Notes: generated from the letters alone by a model not told the origin. A stretch of 38,050 nt of DNA from Halothiobacillus sp. (GCA_016278265.1 JADQCE010000022.1:1-38050), one strand, 5' to 3'. Numbered from the stretch's first letter, positions 8,680-16,330 are shown. Numbers and translations are program-made.

Positions 8680-9339
8680 TTAGCGATCCTCCCAAGGTTT
8701 TTTCTTCGGCATCGCCGAAGTCACCTCGACCTCCCGCAGCATGCGCCCCTCGATCAGCCCGCCCCGGGTCCAGCCCAGCGCGCGCCACCAGTCGTCATAG
8801 GCGCGGCGGGCCGCCTCGATCTGGTGGGGATGCGGGGAGAATGTCACCGGGCAGGCCAGAACCTCGACGGTGCGCCACTTGCCACGGGTGAGGATGCGTT
8901 CTGTGCCGACGACGATGGTGCTGGCGCGTTCGCCATGCTGATTTTGCCGCGTTTCCACCGGCACGCACCGCGGGACGGCCGCAGGCATCCAGTCGGGCGT
9001 GAGCCCGGCGCGCGCCAGTTCGGCTACGCGGATCGCCATACGTTTTCCACCGAGGCTGTCGGGCATCCCGGCCACGGTGGCAGCGATCACCTCGGCGTCC
9101 TCGTGAGTGTAGCCGCCAATCTTGTGCTGGCCGCCATCGACCTTGCAGCCCAACGTGGCACGCTGCAGCAGGATGTATTCGAGGCCGAAGCCGAAGCCTT
9201 CCTCGGTCACGTCCCGGGGCGGTGGCAGCTCCAGCTGCGCCTTCTCGACCCGGAACGCCCATTCCAGCGCCGCCTGCACGCCCAGCGCGCGCTTGACCTT
9301 CGTGCCGCCTGCGCGGCCGATCCTGCCGTGGAAACTCAT
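8680..9339 (-). CDS. Phage-type hypothetical protein
   Basis: A 219-residue basic protein that I do not recognise at family level. It begins MSFHGRIGRAGGTKVKRALGV and has a central motif TLGCKVDGGQHKIGGYTHEDAE and a C-terminal WRALGW segment. It has no signal peptide or membrane helix. It starts 12 bp after the stop of the cytosine methyltransferase gene, with AAGGA upstream, and is the last gene of the minus-strand row 11997-8680. Small conserved proteins of this sort sit near the integrase end of Rhodobacteraceae prophages. A structural or DNA-handling role in an integrated element is likely, but its biochemical function is unknown. Confidence 0.6.
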   Translation of the reverse strand: MSFHGRIGRAGGTKVKRALGVQAALEWAFRVEKAQLELPPPRDVTEEGFGFGLEYILLQRATLGCKVDGGQHKIGGYTHEDAEVIAATVAGMPDSLGGKRMAIRVAELARAGLTPDWMPAAVPRCVPVETRQNQHGERASTIVVGTERILTRGKWRTVEVLACPVTFSPHPHQIEAARRAYDDWWRALGWTRGGLIEGRMLREVEVTSAMPKKKPWEDR

Positions 9340-9351
9340 GGCTTCAGTCCT

Positions 9352-10509
9352 TCAAGGAAATCCATTTGCGTTGGGCGCTGGGGTTGGTCCGTCGGCCGCC
9401 AGATCCAGGGGCCGGAGGCCGTGGGCAGCGCCGAGAGAGCGCCACGCATGTGCTGCTGCCAATGGATGAACTCCGTTTCCGAGCAGGCGCAGAGCGCGTG
9501 CCCGATGGGCCAGCCCATCAGCCATCCGACGAAGAGCGGGTTCAGCCGCCGCCGTGACCTCCCCTTCAGGATCCGCCGCGAGACGGCCCGCCCATGCGAA
9601 GCAATCATCGAAGCCCAGAGCGGGCGCGAGATCGGGGCGTGTCGCGAGGACCGCCGCCCATCCCGCGTGATCGGCGGGGCCGGGCGGGTGAAGCCCTGTT
9701 CCGCTCGGTAGTGCAGGATATCCATCCGACTCTTGCCGTCCGTGCGGGTGATGCTCGCCTTTGAGCTGCCCTTCCAGTTCTGCGCCGCTGGCGTCGGCCA
9801 TTGCGCCGCCTGTGCCGGCAGGGGCGGCGTCCCGCCCGAACCGTAGCTCTGACCCGGCCCACCCTTCGCGCCATCGGTGGCTTTCGGCGTCGACCAGCTG
9901 GCGATGCCCAGCGCCAGCGCCTCGGCCTTGCGGGTAAAGTCGCTGTTCCCCGCCCGGTTGTAGCCGACCGTGCCGGGATGCAGGCTCATCGGTGTGGGCC
10001 AGGATGAAGATCCGCAGCCGCAGGTGCGGCGCACCGACTTCTGCCGCGCTGAACAGACCCGCCGCAGGCGTGTAGCCCATTGCCCAAAGCTTTCGCAGCA
10101 CGGCCTCGAGCCCGAGGGTGACGTGACCGGGGACGTTTTCGAGGAACACCCATTCAGGGGCGCACTCCCGGATGACGCGGGCAACGTCAGGCCAGAGGTG
10201 TCGGGGGTCGCCCGTGCCGCCGCGCTTTCCGGCGGCGCTGAAGGGCTGGCAGGGATATCCGGCGAGGACGGTATCGAAGGCCCCGCGGAAGGGCCGGGCG
10301 TCGAAGCTGCGCAGGTCGTCCCAGATCGGGGCCGGGGCGAAATACCCCACGCGCTGGGCGGCGATGAGCACAGAGCGGGGCCAGTCCTCCCATTCAACGA
10401 AGCACCGGGTGTGGTATCCGGGCTCGGCGAGCATGAGGCCCATATCCAGGCCTCCGCCGCCTGCGCAGAGGCTGAGCCCGTGCCGGGGGCGTGACACCAT
10501 GCCATTCAC
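9352..10509 (-). CDS. C5-cytosine DNA methyltransferase (Dcm-like, phage-encoded)
   Basis: A 385-residue m5C methyltransferase. Seen: motif I LSLCAGGGGLDMGL (12-25) for SAM binding; motif IV GYPCQPF with the catalytic Cys87; motif VI ENVPG; motif VIII RLRIF; and motif X near the C-terminus (LGNGVHPLAAAHAW). The region between VIII and X, the recognition domain, is rich in low-complexity Gly/Ala. The start is GTG at 10509, giving a 4-nt GTGA overlap with the upstream gene; ATG at 10500 is the alternative. No cognate endonuclease lies beside it, so it is probably an orphan phage methylase that shields the element from host restriction. A frame of similar length on the same strand (9336-10505) is a shadow with Ser/Pro-rich, non-protein-like composition. 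Confidence 0.9.
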   Translation of the reverse strand: MNGMVSRPRHGLSLCAGGGGLDMGLMLAEPGYHTRCFVEWEDWPRSVLIAAQRVGYFAPAPIWDDLRSFDARPFRGAFDTVLAGYPCQPFSAAGKRGGTGDPRHLWPDVARVIRECAPEWVFLENVPGHVTLGLEAVLRKLWAMGYTPAAGLFSAAEVGAPHLRLRIFILAHTDEPASRHGRLQPGGEQRLYPQGRGAGAGHRQLVDAESHRWREGWAGSELRFGRDAAPAGTGGAMADASGAELEGQLKGEHHPHGRQESDGYPALPSGTGLHPPGPADHAGWAAVLATRPDLAPALGFDDCFAWAGRLAADPEGEVTAAAEPALRRMADGLAHRARALRLLGNGVHPLAAAHAWRSLGAAHGLRPLDLAADGPTPAPNANGFP

Positions 10510-11489
10510 CGCACCCCGCGCTCACGCAGGCGCTCCGGTGTGACCAGTCCCCGCGCCAGCATTGCCTCGCACATGGCGTTGCTGATCATGCTGGAGGGGA
10601 GGAACTTGTCGGAGTTGACGAGGTCGGCGTAGAAGGCCGCGAGCTCGTCGTCGCTGGCTCTGGGGCCATCGTCGCGCTTGCGGCGCCGGCTCTCGCCGCT
10701 TCCGGTGACTGATCCCCTTGCCGTAACCGGCGCGCCGGTCTGCTTCAGGCGCTGGGCGGCCCGTTGCATGGCGCGGTCGAGCGCCTTGGGCCCATCCGGC
10801 GGCTCCGGGTGATCGCGGCGCGAGGCCTCGGCCACGGTGAGGATCGCCTCCTCGTCGAGGCCCAGATCGTCGCGCCAGCGCCGGACATGCTCGCGCGGCG
10901 GCCAGCCCTGCCACCAGCCGGGCAGGGTTGCGTGGGCGGCAAAGCCCAGCGCGCCGAGCAGTTCCGCAAAGAACCGATCGAAATCGGATTCGCGAACTCG
11001 CGCGTCCTCCTCCTCCTTTACAGGTTTACTTAGAGGTTCCCTTACAAGGTTAGTCTCCGGAATCCGGAGATGGCTTTGGGCAAAATCCGGAGATGGCTTT
11101 GCCGGAAATCCGGAGATGGCTCCATGTCCGAATTCCGGAGTTGGGTCGCTGTCCTGTTCGCTCTCCGTTCCGGCAATCCCATCTCCGGTTTCCGGAACTG
11201 GCTCTTGTGGAAGGCCATCCTCGAACCCCAGGATGTAGCGAGTGGCCTGGCGCTTGTGGGTGCGCGGATCATGGCTGCGCACGCGGTGGATCAGGCGCAA
11301 CTCCTCGAGCCTGGCGAGGTGGTCGTTCAGTGCAGAGACCGACATTTCCGCGTCGTCCGCCAGCCGCGCCTGTGTCGGGAAACAGCCGAAATCCGGGTTA
11401 TGCCGGTCGCACAGAAACCACAGCACGATCTTGGTGGCGGGCTTCAGCCCGCGCTGCTTGATGGCCCAGTTTGTGGCGTCGTGGCTCAT
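10506..11489 (-). CDS. Winged-helix replication-initiator-like protein of an integrated element
   Basis: A 327-residue protein. The start at 11489 (MSHDATNW) is preferred over 11522 because GGAGGG lies just upstream. Residues about 5-95 form a helix-turn-helix_36-type winged helix: KIVLWFLCDRHNPDFGCFPTQ, then LADDAEMSVSALNDHLARL and a basic wing. The rest is a linker rich in acidic and polar residues and a C-terminal domain that includes LPGWWQGWPPREHVRRW. This layout (N-terminal winged helix, flexible middle) is that of phage O-type replication proteins. The linker-coding DNA carries 23-bp direct repeats, as the lambda O gene carries its own origin iterons. It is coupled to the cytosine methyltransferase gene by GTGA. 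Inferred: initiator of element replication. A plain transcription factor is the alternative. Confidence 0.62.
   Translation of the reverse strand: MSHDATNWAIKQRGLKPATKIVLWFLCDRHNPDFGCFPTQARLADDAEMSVSALNDHLARLEELRLIHRVRSHDPRTHKRQATRYILGFEDGLPQEPVPETGDGIAGTESEQDSDPTPEFGHGAISGFPAKPSPDFAQSHLRIPETNLVREPLSKPVKEEEDARVRESDFDRFFAELLGALGFAAHATLPGWWQGWPPREHVRRWRDDLGLDEEAILTVAEASRRDHPEPPDGPKALDRAMQRAAQRLKQTGAPVTARGSVTGSGESRRRKRDDGPRASDDELAAFYADLVNSDKFLPSSMISNAMCEAMLARGLVTPERLRERGVR
11061..11146. repeat. 23-bp direct repeats inside the replication-like gene (candidate iterons/origin)
   Basis: The core TCCGGAGATGGCT (plus strand) starts at 11063, 11086 and 11109, an exact 23-bp period, followed by a degenerate copy TCCGGAGTTGGGT at 11134 and another, TCCGGAACTGGCT, at 11191. 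Each core holds the palindrome TCCGGA. As 23 is not a multiple of three, each copy is read in a different frame, so selection for a protein repeat cannot explain it; a DNA-binding array can. Placement inside an initiator-like gene recalls the lambda origin. Confidence 0.6.
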
Positions 11490-11997
11490 GGCGCGGCCCT
11501 CCGCGCTGATTGAGGGCGGCATCGATCACGCCGAGAACCCGTGGATCATATTGTGCGCGCGGTCCCGGGCGGCATGCGTGGCCCCTGGCCTCCAGCACCG
11601 CCTCGGCATCCACCTCGGCGCGCCGCGCGAGTGGCGCCGGCATTGTGGCCAGGAGCCGGTTGCGCAGCGAGGTGAGGGCGACAACCTCGGTCAACGCCCC
11701 GTCGCGTTCCGCACGCCGGATGCCCATGTCGAGCGCCGACAACTCGCTGTCGCGAAGGCCCTGCAGGTGCAGCAGGCGATGGTCGCTCAGCTGCCACCAC
11801 TTGCGCCGATCCCGGTCGGTGTAGGTCTCCACCAGCGGAAACAGCTCTTCGAGCGCGCGGGTCATGCGCTGCGCGGTGCGCAAGTTCACGCCGAAGATCT
11901 CGGTGATCTGCACAAGGCTGATACCGCCCGGCCGGGCCGCGGCCTCTTCGGCCAGGCGCATGAGTTTGAGGGCTTTCCCGAGGCGCTTGTTGTCCAT
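11398..11997 (-). CDS. HTH regulator of the WYL/YafY type, lacking the WYL domain
   Basis: A 199-residue protein starting at 11997 (MDNKRLGKALKLMRLAEEAAARPGG), with GGGATGGG upstream. The N-terminal winged helix (ISLVQITEIFGVNLRTAQRMTRALEEL) is typical of DeoR/YafY-type WYL regulators, and the following helical region (LSALDMGIRRAERDG...LTSLRNRLLATMP) matches the linker of that family. The frame then reads AALNQRGG and runs into the start of the next gene in another phase. The WYL ligand-sensing and C-terminal domains, another 120 or so residues in full-length members, are therefore missing. About 90 bp at the 3' end overlap the replication-like gene. It may be a naturally short phage regulator or a truncation by deletion. 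The gene is divergent from 12269-12865, and a dyad lies between them. Confidence 0.6.
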   Translation of the reverse strand: MDNKRLGKALKLMRLAEEAAARPGGISLVQITEIFGVNLRTAQRMTRALEELFPLVETYTDRDRRKWWQLSDHRLLHLQGLRDSELSALDMGIRRAERDGALTEVVALTSLRNRLLATMPAPLARRAEVDAEAVLEARGHACRPGPRAQYDPRVLGVIDAALNQRGGPRHEPRRHKLGHQAARAEARHQDRAVVSVRPA

Positions 11998-12056
11998 GAC
12001 CCATCCCTGACCGAATCTGACAGGGACGTTAACGACCACTCTCCTGAAAAGCGAGT

Positions 12057-12074
12057 AGCTGATTCTGATCAGCT
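12057..12074. promoter_or_regulatory. Dyad AGCTGAT-N4-ATCAGCT, candidate operator
   Basis: Perfect 7-bp inverted repeats with a 4-bp centre (TCTG) lie 60 bp upstream of the WYL-type regulator start (11997, minus strand) and within the 271-bp gap shared with the divergent gene at 12269. The location suits an operator controlling both directions. No promoter elements with good consensus were recognised nearby. Confidence 0.4.
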
Positions 12075-12268
12075 CAGGCCGATTCCATCTTGCGTGTTTC
12101 AGATCACCGGGGGCATCTCGCCCGGCTCTCCGGACATGCATGATGATGTCGCCTTGAGGCGTGTTTCTGGCCCGCGATCCTGGTTGCAAGTGGCGGTGTC
12201 GGAACGCGCCGCCTGTGATGCCCGTCGCTGACCCGGGGGTCGCCGATTGACGAGAGGATGCACATTCC

Positions 12269-12865
12269 ATGAACCTGCCACCCAGAGTCTTCTATTCCCT
12301 GACCGAGATTTCCGCACGCTGGGGCTGTCCCGCGGCCGATGTGGCCGGATGGGCCGCGGCCGATCATCTGTCGCTGGTCACCAGCATCGCTGCGGTGTTC
12401 TGCGGCAAGCTGCCGGTGGCGGGGATCGTGGCGGTGAGCGCCGCCGACATGATGCGCATGTTCCGCCGCCATGGGCCAAGCGAGGAAGAGTGCCGGGTGT
12501 TTCGCATTCGACTGCCGGGCAGCACCGAGTGGCAATACATCACCGACCCGCCAGACGGCGTGCTGATCAAGCTGACCGACCTGATGCTGATGGCCGACGA
12601 GGTGCACCGGTTCGAGGATGACCGCGATTTGCTGCGCCGCCCGGCATTGTCGCCCGGCGCTGTGCCTCGCTATGACTGGGACGCGGTCAATATCATGCTG
12701 TTTCAGAGGATCAACGACCGTGGTCTGCCCGCGACGCAGGGTGAGTTGATCAGCGAAGTGCAGGACTGGTTTGCGCAGAATTCGCCAACGGGCGAGATCC
12801 CGGAGGAGAGCACCACGCGCAAGAGGATCGCGCCGATCTGGCGGGCGCTGCGGGAGAAGGACTGA
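12269..12865 (+). CDS. Hypothetical protein next to integrase
   Basis: A 198-residue soluble protein of no family I can name. It begins MNLPPRVFYSLTEISARWGC, which looks like a small helix-turn-helix/excisionase-like segment (a 'tei a.rwgc...dv..w' pattern, as in MerR/Xis-type domains). A central region follows (VFRIRLPGSTEWQYITDPPDG), then a conserved-looking C-terminal helix with ESTTRKRIAPIWRALR. A GAGAGG stretch precedes the start. It converges with the integrase gene 35 bp downstream. In Rhodobacteraceae elements such a gene often sits beside the integrase. A role in excision control is possible, but this is inference. Confidence 0.55.
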   Translation: MNLPPRVFYSLTEISARWGCPAADVAGWAAADHLSLVTSIAAVFCGKLPVAGIVAVSAADMMRMFRRHGPSEEECRVFRIRLPGSTEWQYITDPPDGVLIKLTDLMLMADEVHRFEDDRDLLRRPALSPGAVPRYDWDAVNIMLFQRINDRGLPATQGELISEVQDWFAQNSPTGEIPEESTTRKRIAPIWRALREKD

Positions 12866-12900
12866 GGGCTCGAGAGGAAGGGGGCACCGGTGTGGCCCGG

Positions 12901-14157
12901 TCAGGCGCCTTTCCGGTCCTGCCCGGCATCGTGCACCAGTTGCGGGCGGGGCCGGAAGATGCTGGCAACGGTATTGACCCCCTCGCGCAGCGGGGAATCC
13001 ATCAGGTGCGCATAGCGCTGTGTCGTCTGCATCTGCGTATGGCCCAGCAGCTTGCCGATCATCTCGAGCGAGGCGCCGCCGCTCACCAGCAGGGATGCGA
13101 AAGTGTGCCGCAGATCGTGGATCCTCACCCCGGGCAGGTCGGCCTCTTTCTGGATGGCGATCCAGAACCGGCGGATTTCCTGCACCGGCTGGCCGGGGGT
13201 GTCGCCGGGAAATAGCCACGGATTGCCGCGTGGCACCACAAGCTGGCGCTGACGCACGATGGCCGCAACCTCGTTTGAGATCGGGATGCGGTGGATCTTG
13301 CGCTGCTTGGTGGTGGCCGCGGGTTTTGACCAGCTGCCGAGGTCGAGGTTGAACTGCTCGAACCGGGCCTGTCGCACCTCACCCACCCGCGCGCCGGTCA
13401 GCATGCAGAGCCGTATGATCCCGGCTGCGCGCTGATCGCTGGCCGCATCCAGCGCCTTGGCCAGCCGGCGAATTTCCTCGGGCGTCAGAAAGCGCTCACG
13501 CTCGGTCTCGACCCGCCGGCGAAAGCCGCTGGCGGGGTTGTCACTGCGCCAGCCCCAGTCGATCGCCAGCGACAACATCTTGCGCAGCACCTCACCCACC
13601 CGGTTGGCGCGCACCGGCGTGGGCTTTGGTCCCTGCAGCTTGCGGGCCCGGTTGTTGGGTTTGGCCTTCGAGGGGCGCGCGCGGCCAGCGGCGATCTTGT
13701 TCAGCAGCTTTTCGACATCGGCCCTGGTGATCTCGGTCACCAGCCTGTTGCCCCAATCGGGCGCCACCAGCTTGTGCATGATCGTATGATGATCGGACGC
13801 GTTCCGCGGCGCGAGATTCGGCGTGTGTTCTTTCAGATAGCGCTCGATCATGTCGCTGACCCTTGGCGCCTCGCGCGCCGACTCGCGCAGGCTCAGCGGG
13901 TCGATCCCCTCGTCGATGTCGCGCCGCAGCTCTTTCGCCCGCTCCCGCGCGGCCACCGTACTCCATTCCGGCCAGCGTCCGATGGTCATCCGCCGCTGCC
14001 GTCCGCCAAACCGGTAATCGAGCGTGAAAGCCCGGTTCCCCGAGGTGTAGATGGTGATCGAGAACCCCCGCACATCGGTGTCGAAGATCTGGTAGTCCCG
14101 CCCCAGCTTCTCGGCCTCGCGGACGGTTTTCTCATTCAGTTTCAGCCTGTTGGCCAT
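12901..14157 (-). CDS. Tyrosine site-specific integrase (prophage/island type)
   Basis: A 418-residue tyrosine recombinase of the class that integrates at tRNA genes. Seen: an N-terminal DUF4102-like arm-binding domain (VRGFSITIYTSGNRAFTLDYRF...MTIGRW), a core-binding SAM-like domain in the middle, and a catalytic domain with Arg in TGARVGEVR, H347-x-x-R350 in HDLRHTF, His373 in LLGHTQ and nucleophile Tyr382 in TTQRYAHL. All catalytic residues are present, so the enzyme may be active. Reading is leftward, and a candidate att region in an initiator tRNA-Met remnant lies 2.5 kb to the right. The gene begins close to a 110-bp inverted-repeat element. Inferred: catalyses insertion and excision of the element spanning at least 8680-14157. 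Confidence 0.93.
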   Translation of the reverse strand: MANRLKLNEKTVREAEKLGRDYQIFDTDVRGFSITIYTSGNRAFTLDYRFGGRQRRMTIGRWPEWSTVAARERAKELRRDIDEGIDPLSLRESAREAPRVSDMIERYLKEHTPNLAPRNASDHHTIMHKLVAPDWGNRLVTEITRADVEKLLNKIAAGRARPSKAKPNNRARKLQGPKPTPVRANRVGEVLRKMLSLAIDWGWRSDNPASGFRRRVETERERFLTPEEIRRLAKALDAASDQRAAGIIRLCMLTGARVGEVRQARFEQFNLDLGSWSKPAATTKQRKIHRIPISNEVAAIVRQRQLVVPRGNPWLFPGDTPGQPVQEIRRFWIAIQKEADLPGVRIHDLRHTFASLLVSGGASLEMIGKLLGHTQMQTTQRYAHLMDSPLREGVNTVASIFRPRPQLVHDAGQDRKGA

Positions 14158-14261
14158 GTATCGCTCCCCATTGCTCGTCCCGTCATGAGGCGCGGATTCG
14201 CGCCCATATCAAGCAAAGCATGGCGACCGGACCGGAATGCAGGCGGAGACCGGAATTGGGG

Positions 14262-14371
14262 GGCTTTGTGGATGGCATGGATGCTCTCTCCTTCTGTGAT
14301 GCCTTCAACAAACATCACGTTGGCACATTACGATGCCGTCGGGAGGGGGCATCCATGCCATCAACAAAGCC
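14262..14371. mobile_element. 110-bp inverted-repeat element (MITE-like)
   Basis: The ends are 23-bp inverted repeats with one mismatch: GGCTTTGTGGATGGCATGG.. at 14262-14284 and its complement at 14349-14371. The GGCTTTGTT-type tip resembles ends of IS5/IS427-group insertion sequences. The centre has no gene; it contains a smaller hairpin (GTGATG...CATCAC) and the string TGGCACATTACGATGCCGTCGGG, which recurs in altered form at 24149-24172. No clear target duplication is seen. It lies between the integrase promoter and the 3' end of the LuxR-type gene, where the hairpin could also act as a transcription boundary. Confidence 0.5.
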
Positions 14372-14382
14372 GTAGCGAACGC

Positions 14383-14979
14383 TCACCTCCCCGTTTCGCA
14401 CTCGACAGCGATACCGGACATCAACTCCTCGACGAGGAAAGCGGTCAGCTGTTGACGGGTGGTCAGCCCGGATTTACGGAACACGGCATTCAACTGGGTC
14501 TTGATGGTTGAGGCCGATTTGCCACGAAGATCGGCAATTTCCCGATTTGAAAACCCTTTCATCGCCAGGATTGCCACGGTCCGCTCCGAGGACGACAGAT
14601 TCCACCCGTCGAACAGCCGATCCATGTGAGATTGGAAATTTCCGGAAACCACCTCGATCTGCTGCCCCAGCGCATTCACCTGCTGGCGGCTGTGCCGAAG
14701 GAACAGGCCGCTCGTGATGACCCCAACGACCATACCCAGGCTGGCGAGCGTCTGGATATATTCCTGATAGACCCATGGAATGGGCCAGGTTCGCAGTCCC
14801 AGAACCTCTGACCAAAGGGCGCCCAGGAAGAAGACCGCGCTGAGGAATTGCACGATCAGCGCGGCATAGAGGAGGATGACGCGCAACGGCTTTGCCCCGA
14901 GAGACGAGGCAAGCGCCATGTCGACCTTCCGGATCGGGCCGTGGGGGCGCTGCGGATGGTTTTCAGCCAGATCAGTCAT
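14383..14979 (-). CDS. Membrane-anchored LuxR-type transcriptional regulator
   Basis: A 198-residue protein if it starts at 14979 (MTDLAEN), which overlaps the preceding gene's stop by 8 nt; the frame is open to 15066 but that would run deep into the neighbour. Two hydrophobic helices (VILLYAALIVQFLSAVFFLGALW and TLASLGMVVGVITSGLFL) form a hairpin membrane anchor. A short coiled region follows (QQVNALGQQIEVV), then a LuxR/GerE helix-turn-helix (LSSSERTVAILAMKGFSNREIADLRGKS...TQLNAVFRKSGL). No sensor domain is visible, so it may sense the membrane state or work with the two exported proteins encoded upstream. Family is clear; target genes are unknown. Confidence 0.8.
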   Translation of the reverse strand: MTDLAENHPQRPHGPIRKVDMALASSLGAKPLRVILLYAALIVQFLSAVFFLGALWSEVLGLRTWPIPWVYQEYIQTLASLGMVVGVITSGLFLRHSRQQVNALGQQIEVVSGNFQSHMDRLFDGWNLSSSERTVAILAMKGFSNREIADLRGKSASTIKTQLNAVFRKSGLTTRQQLTAFLVEELMSGIAVECETGR

Positions 14980-15478
14980 CGCCGCCCAGCCCCACGGATC
15001 CGCTGACCGACCCGCCTGTGGAAACCGAGCCGGCCCCGACATCGACATCCGCGCCAATATCCGCATCCGCGCCGGCAGGAGAATCCTCCGTGCCGGATAC
15101 GCTCTCGGAGTTTCGAGAGGTCATATCGGACGAGGCGTCATCCCTTCCTCCGGCCGTGTCGTCGGAAAAGGTCTCGATGATGGCATCGCGCTTGATTTCG
15201 CCGGTCGAACTGCTGACGATCACTTCGCGCAGTCGTGTCGCATCACGCGCGAGAATCCGGTACCTGCCGAGAAAGGTTCGCGTCACTTTCGTGACATTGT
15301 AGCCGTCTTCTTCAAGGGATTTGATAACATCGACATAAAGCGCGTCGGCCAGCCGAACCGACGCGCTTTCGTTCCCCGATGCCTCGGCGTTGTTTGCCTG
15401 AGCCGATACGGGCGCGGAAAGTGCGACTGCAGTCAAGACGACGGCAGCTGCGGCGGATATGTTCCTGCAATGCGTCAT
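14972..15478 (-). CDS. Exported PepSY-like protein with acidic Gly/Ser tail
   Basis: A 168-residue protein with a good signal peptide (MTHCRNISAAAAVVLTAVAL... cleaved near VSA-QA) and GGAAGGAG upstream. Residues about 45-100 (LYVDVIKSLEEDGYNVTKVTRTFLGRYRILARDATRLREVIVSSSTGEIKRD, given in parts) have the size and pattern of a PepSY-type beta-alpha domain. The last 60 residues are low-complexity Asp/Gly/Ser/Ala. It is coupled to the LuxR-type gene by an 8-nt overlap. Its signal peptide and upstream DNA resemble those of the next exported protein at 15650-16186, so the two are likely co-regulated. Probably periplasmic; it may modulate the membrane regulator, but function is not established. Confidence 0.7.
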   Translation of the reverse strand: MTHCRNISAAAAVVLTAVALSAPVSAQANNAEASGNESASVRLADALYVDVIKSLEEDGYNVTKVTRTFLGRYRILARDATRLREVIVSSSTGEIKRDAIIETFSDDTAGGRDDASSDMTSRNSESVSGTEDSPAGADADIGADVDVGAGSVSTGGSVSGSVGLGGDD

Positions 15479-15592
15479 CCCGGTCTCCTTCCTTTCTCAT
15501 ATTCCTTGCCCAGGGAACAAGTTTGCTGCGCGGCAATCCGCGCATATGCAGGATGATAATGCCTCGACTGCAATATCGGCAAATGAAGGGTG

Positions 15593-15616
15593 CCTGCGCC
15601 CAAAAAAGGGCGCAGG
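15593..15616. terminator. Hairpin CCTGCGCCC-A6-GGGCGCAGG between two exported-protein genes
   Basis: A perfect 9-bp stem with an A6 loop (T6 on the minus strand) lies 34 bp after the stop of the 178-residue exported protein (minus strand) and upstream of the next gene. No T-tract follows the stem on either strand, so it may be an intrinsic terminator of poor type or an mRNA end-stabilising hairpin. Confidence 0.45.
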
Positions 15617-15649
15617 AATGCTCGCAATCGTTCAGCGCGGGAGGATGAA

Positions 15650-16186
15650 TCAGGCGCTTTCTTCGACGACGATCATGATATCATTGTCGGACTTCGCGGC
15701 AACGCCGACTACATCGCCCGCGGTGTAGCCCTTCGCCTTCATCGCCGCTGTCAATCCGGCATTGGCCTCGATGGCCTGGCGCACCGCGTCAATCGAGGAT
15801 TTCTGGTCGGTCAGGGCTTTTTCAACCTTGCGCGCACTTGCCTTCGATCCCGCCTTCAGGTCGGCGAGCGTCACGATGCTGAACCGTGTCCGGTTGTCTG
15901 TGTCGACAATGGAGGCACGAACATCAGCCATGGCGTCATCCGAAGCATTCAAGCTCGACACCACCGACCCGACGGTGATTTTTCCGGTTTTTGCAGCCGC
16001 GTCGGCCGTGGTTCCGGCAGAGGCGTCTGCGCCCTGTTTGGTCCCGGAGCCGGCGTTCGTGCTTGCCTCGACACTCGCATCAACAGAGATACCGACGCCC
16101 GCAGCCGGCGCGGACACCGGCACGGCGAGGCTGAAGGCCGCCAGGGCTACGATACTTGCTGCGGATATGTGCTTTCGATGGGTCAT
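15650..16186 (-). CDS. Exported alanine/aspartate-rich hypothetical protein
   Basis: A 178-residue protein starting at 16186 with GAAAGGAG seven bases upstream; the longer open frame to 16504 has no ribosome site and is not used. The signal peptide MTHRKHISAASIVALAAFSL is near-identical in plan to that of the protein encoded at 14972-15478. The mature part is Ala/Ser/Thr/Asp rich, with a helical centre (VGSVVSSLNASDDAMADVRASI and FSIVTLADLKAGS) and a C-terminal domain ending SDNDIMIVVEESA. It is probably periplasmic. The pair plus the membrane LuxR protein forms a small co-oriented group. No known family was recognised. Confidence 0.65.
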   Translation of the reverse strand: MTHRKHISAASIVALAAFSLAVPVSAPAAGVGISVDASVEASTNAGSGTKQGADASAGTTADAAAKTGKITVGSVVSSLNASDDAMADVRASIVDTDNRTRFSIVTLADLKAGSKASARKVEKALTDQKSSIDAVRQAIEANAGLTAAMKAKGYTAGDVVGVAAKSDNDIMIVVEESA

Positions 16187-16330
16187 TGCGATCTCCTTTC
16201 GGTCAGATATTCGTTGCCGACGGAACCGGGTGCCCCGCGACAATCTGCGGAAAAGAAAGGCAGGATGGGCCGGTCCGCCCATCGCCCATTCGGGTGAAAA
16301 GCGCCCGTTCACCCGTTTGGTCGACCCGTC

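Noticed and set aside
8494-9711. 405-codon plus-strand frame
   Set aside because: Antisense to the phage-type gene and the C5 methyltransferase; Pro/Arg/His-rich with no family motif, typical of a GC-rich shadow frame.
9336-10505. 389-codon minus-strand frame
   Set aside because: Same strand but other phase than the C5-cytosine methyltransferase, which has all catalytic motifs; this frame is Ser/Pro/Ala-rich without motifs.
11061-11204. CRISPR-like array
   Set aside because: Repeat period is 23 bp with almost no spacer, inside a coding sequence; iterons fit better.
12104-13219. 371-codon minus-strand frame
   Set aside because: Runs antisense through 12269-12865 and through the integrase gene in another phase; low-complexity composition.
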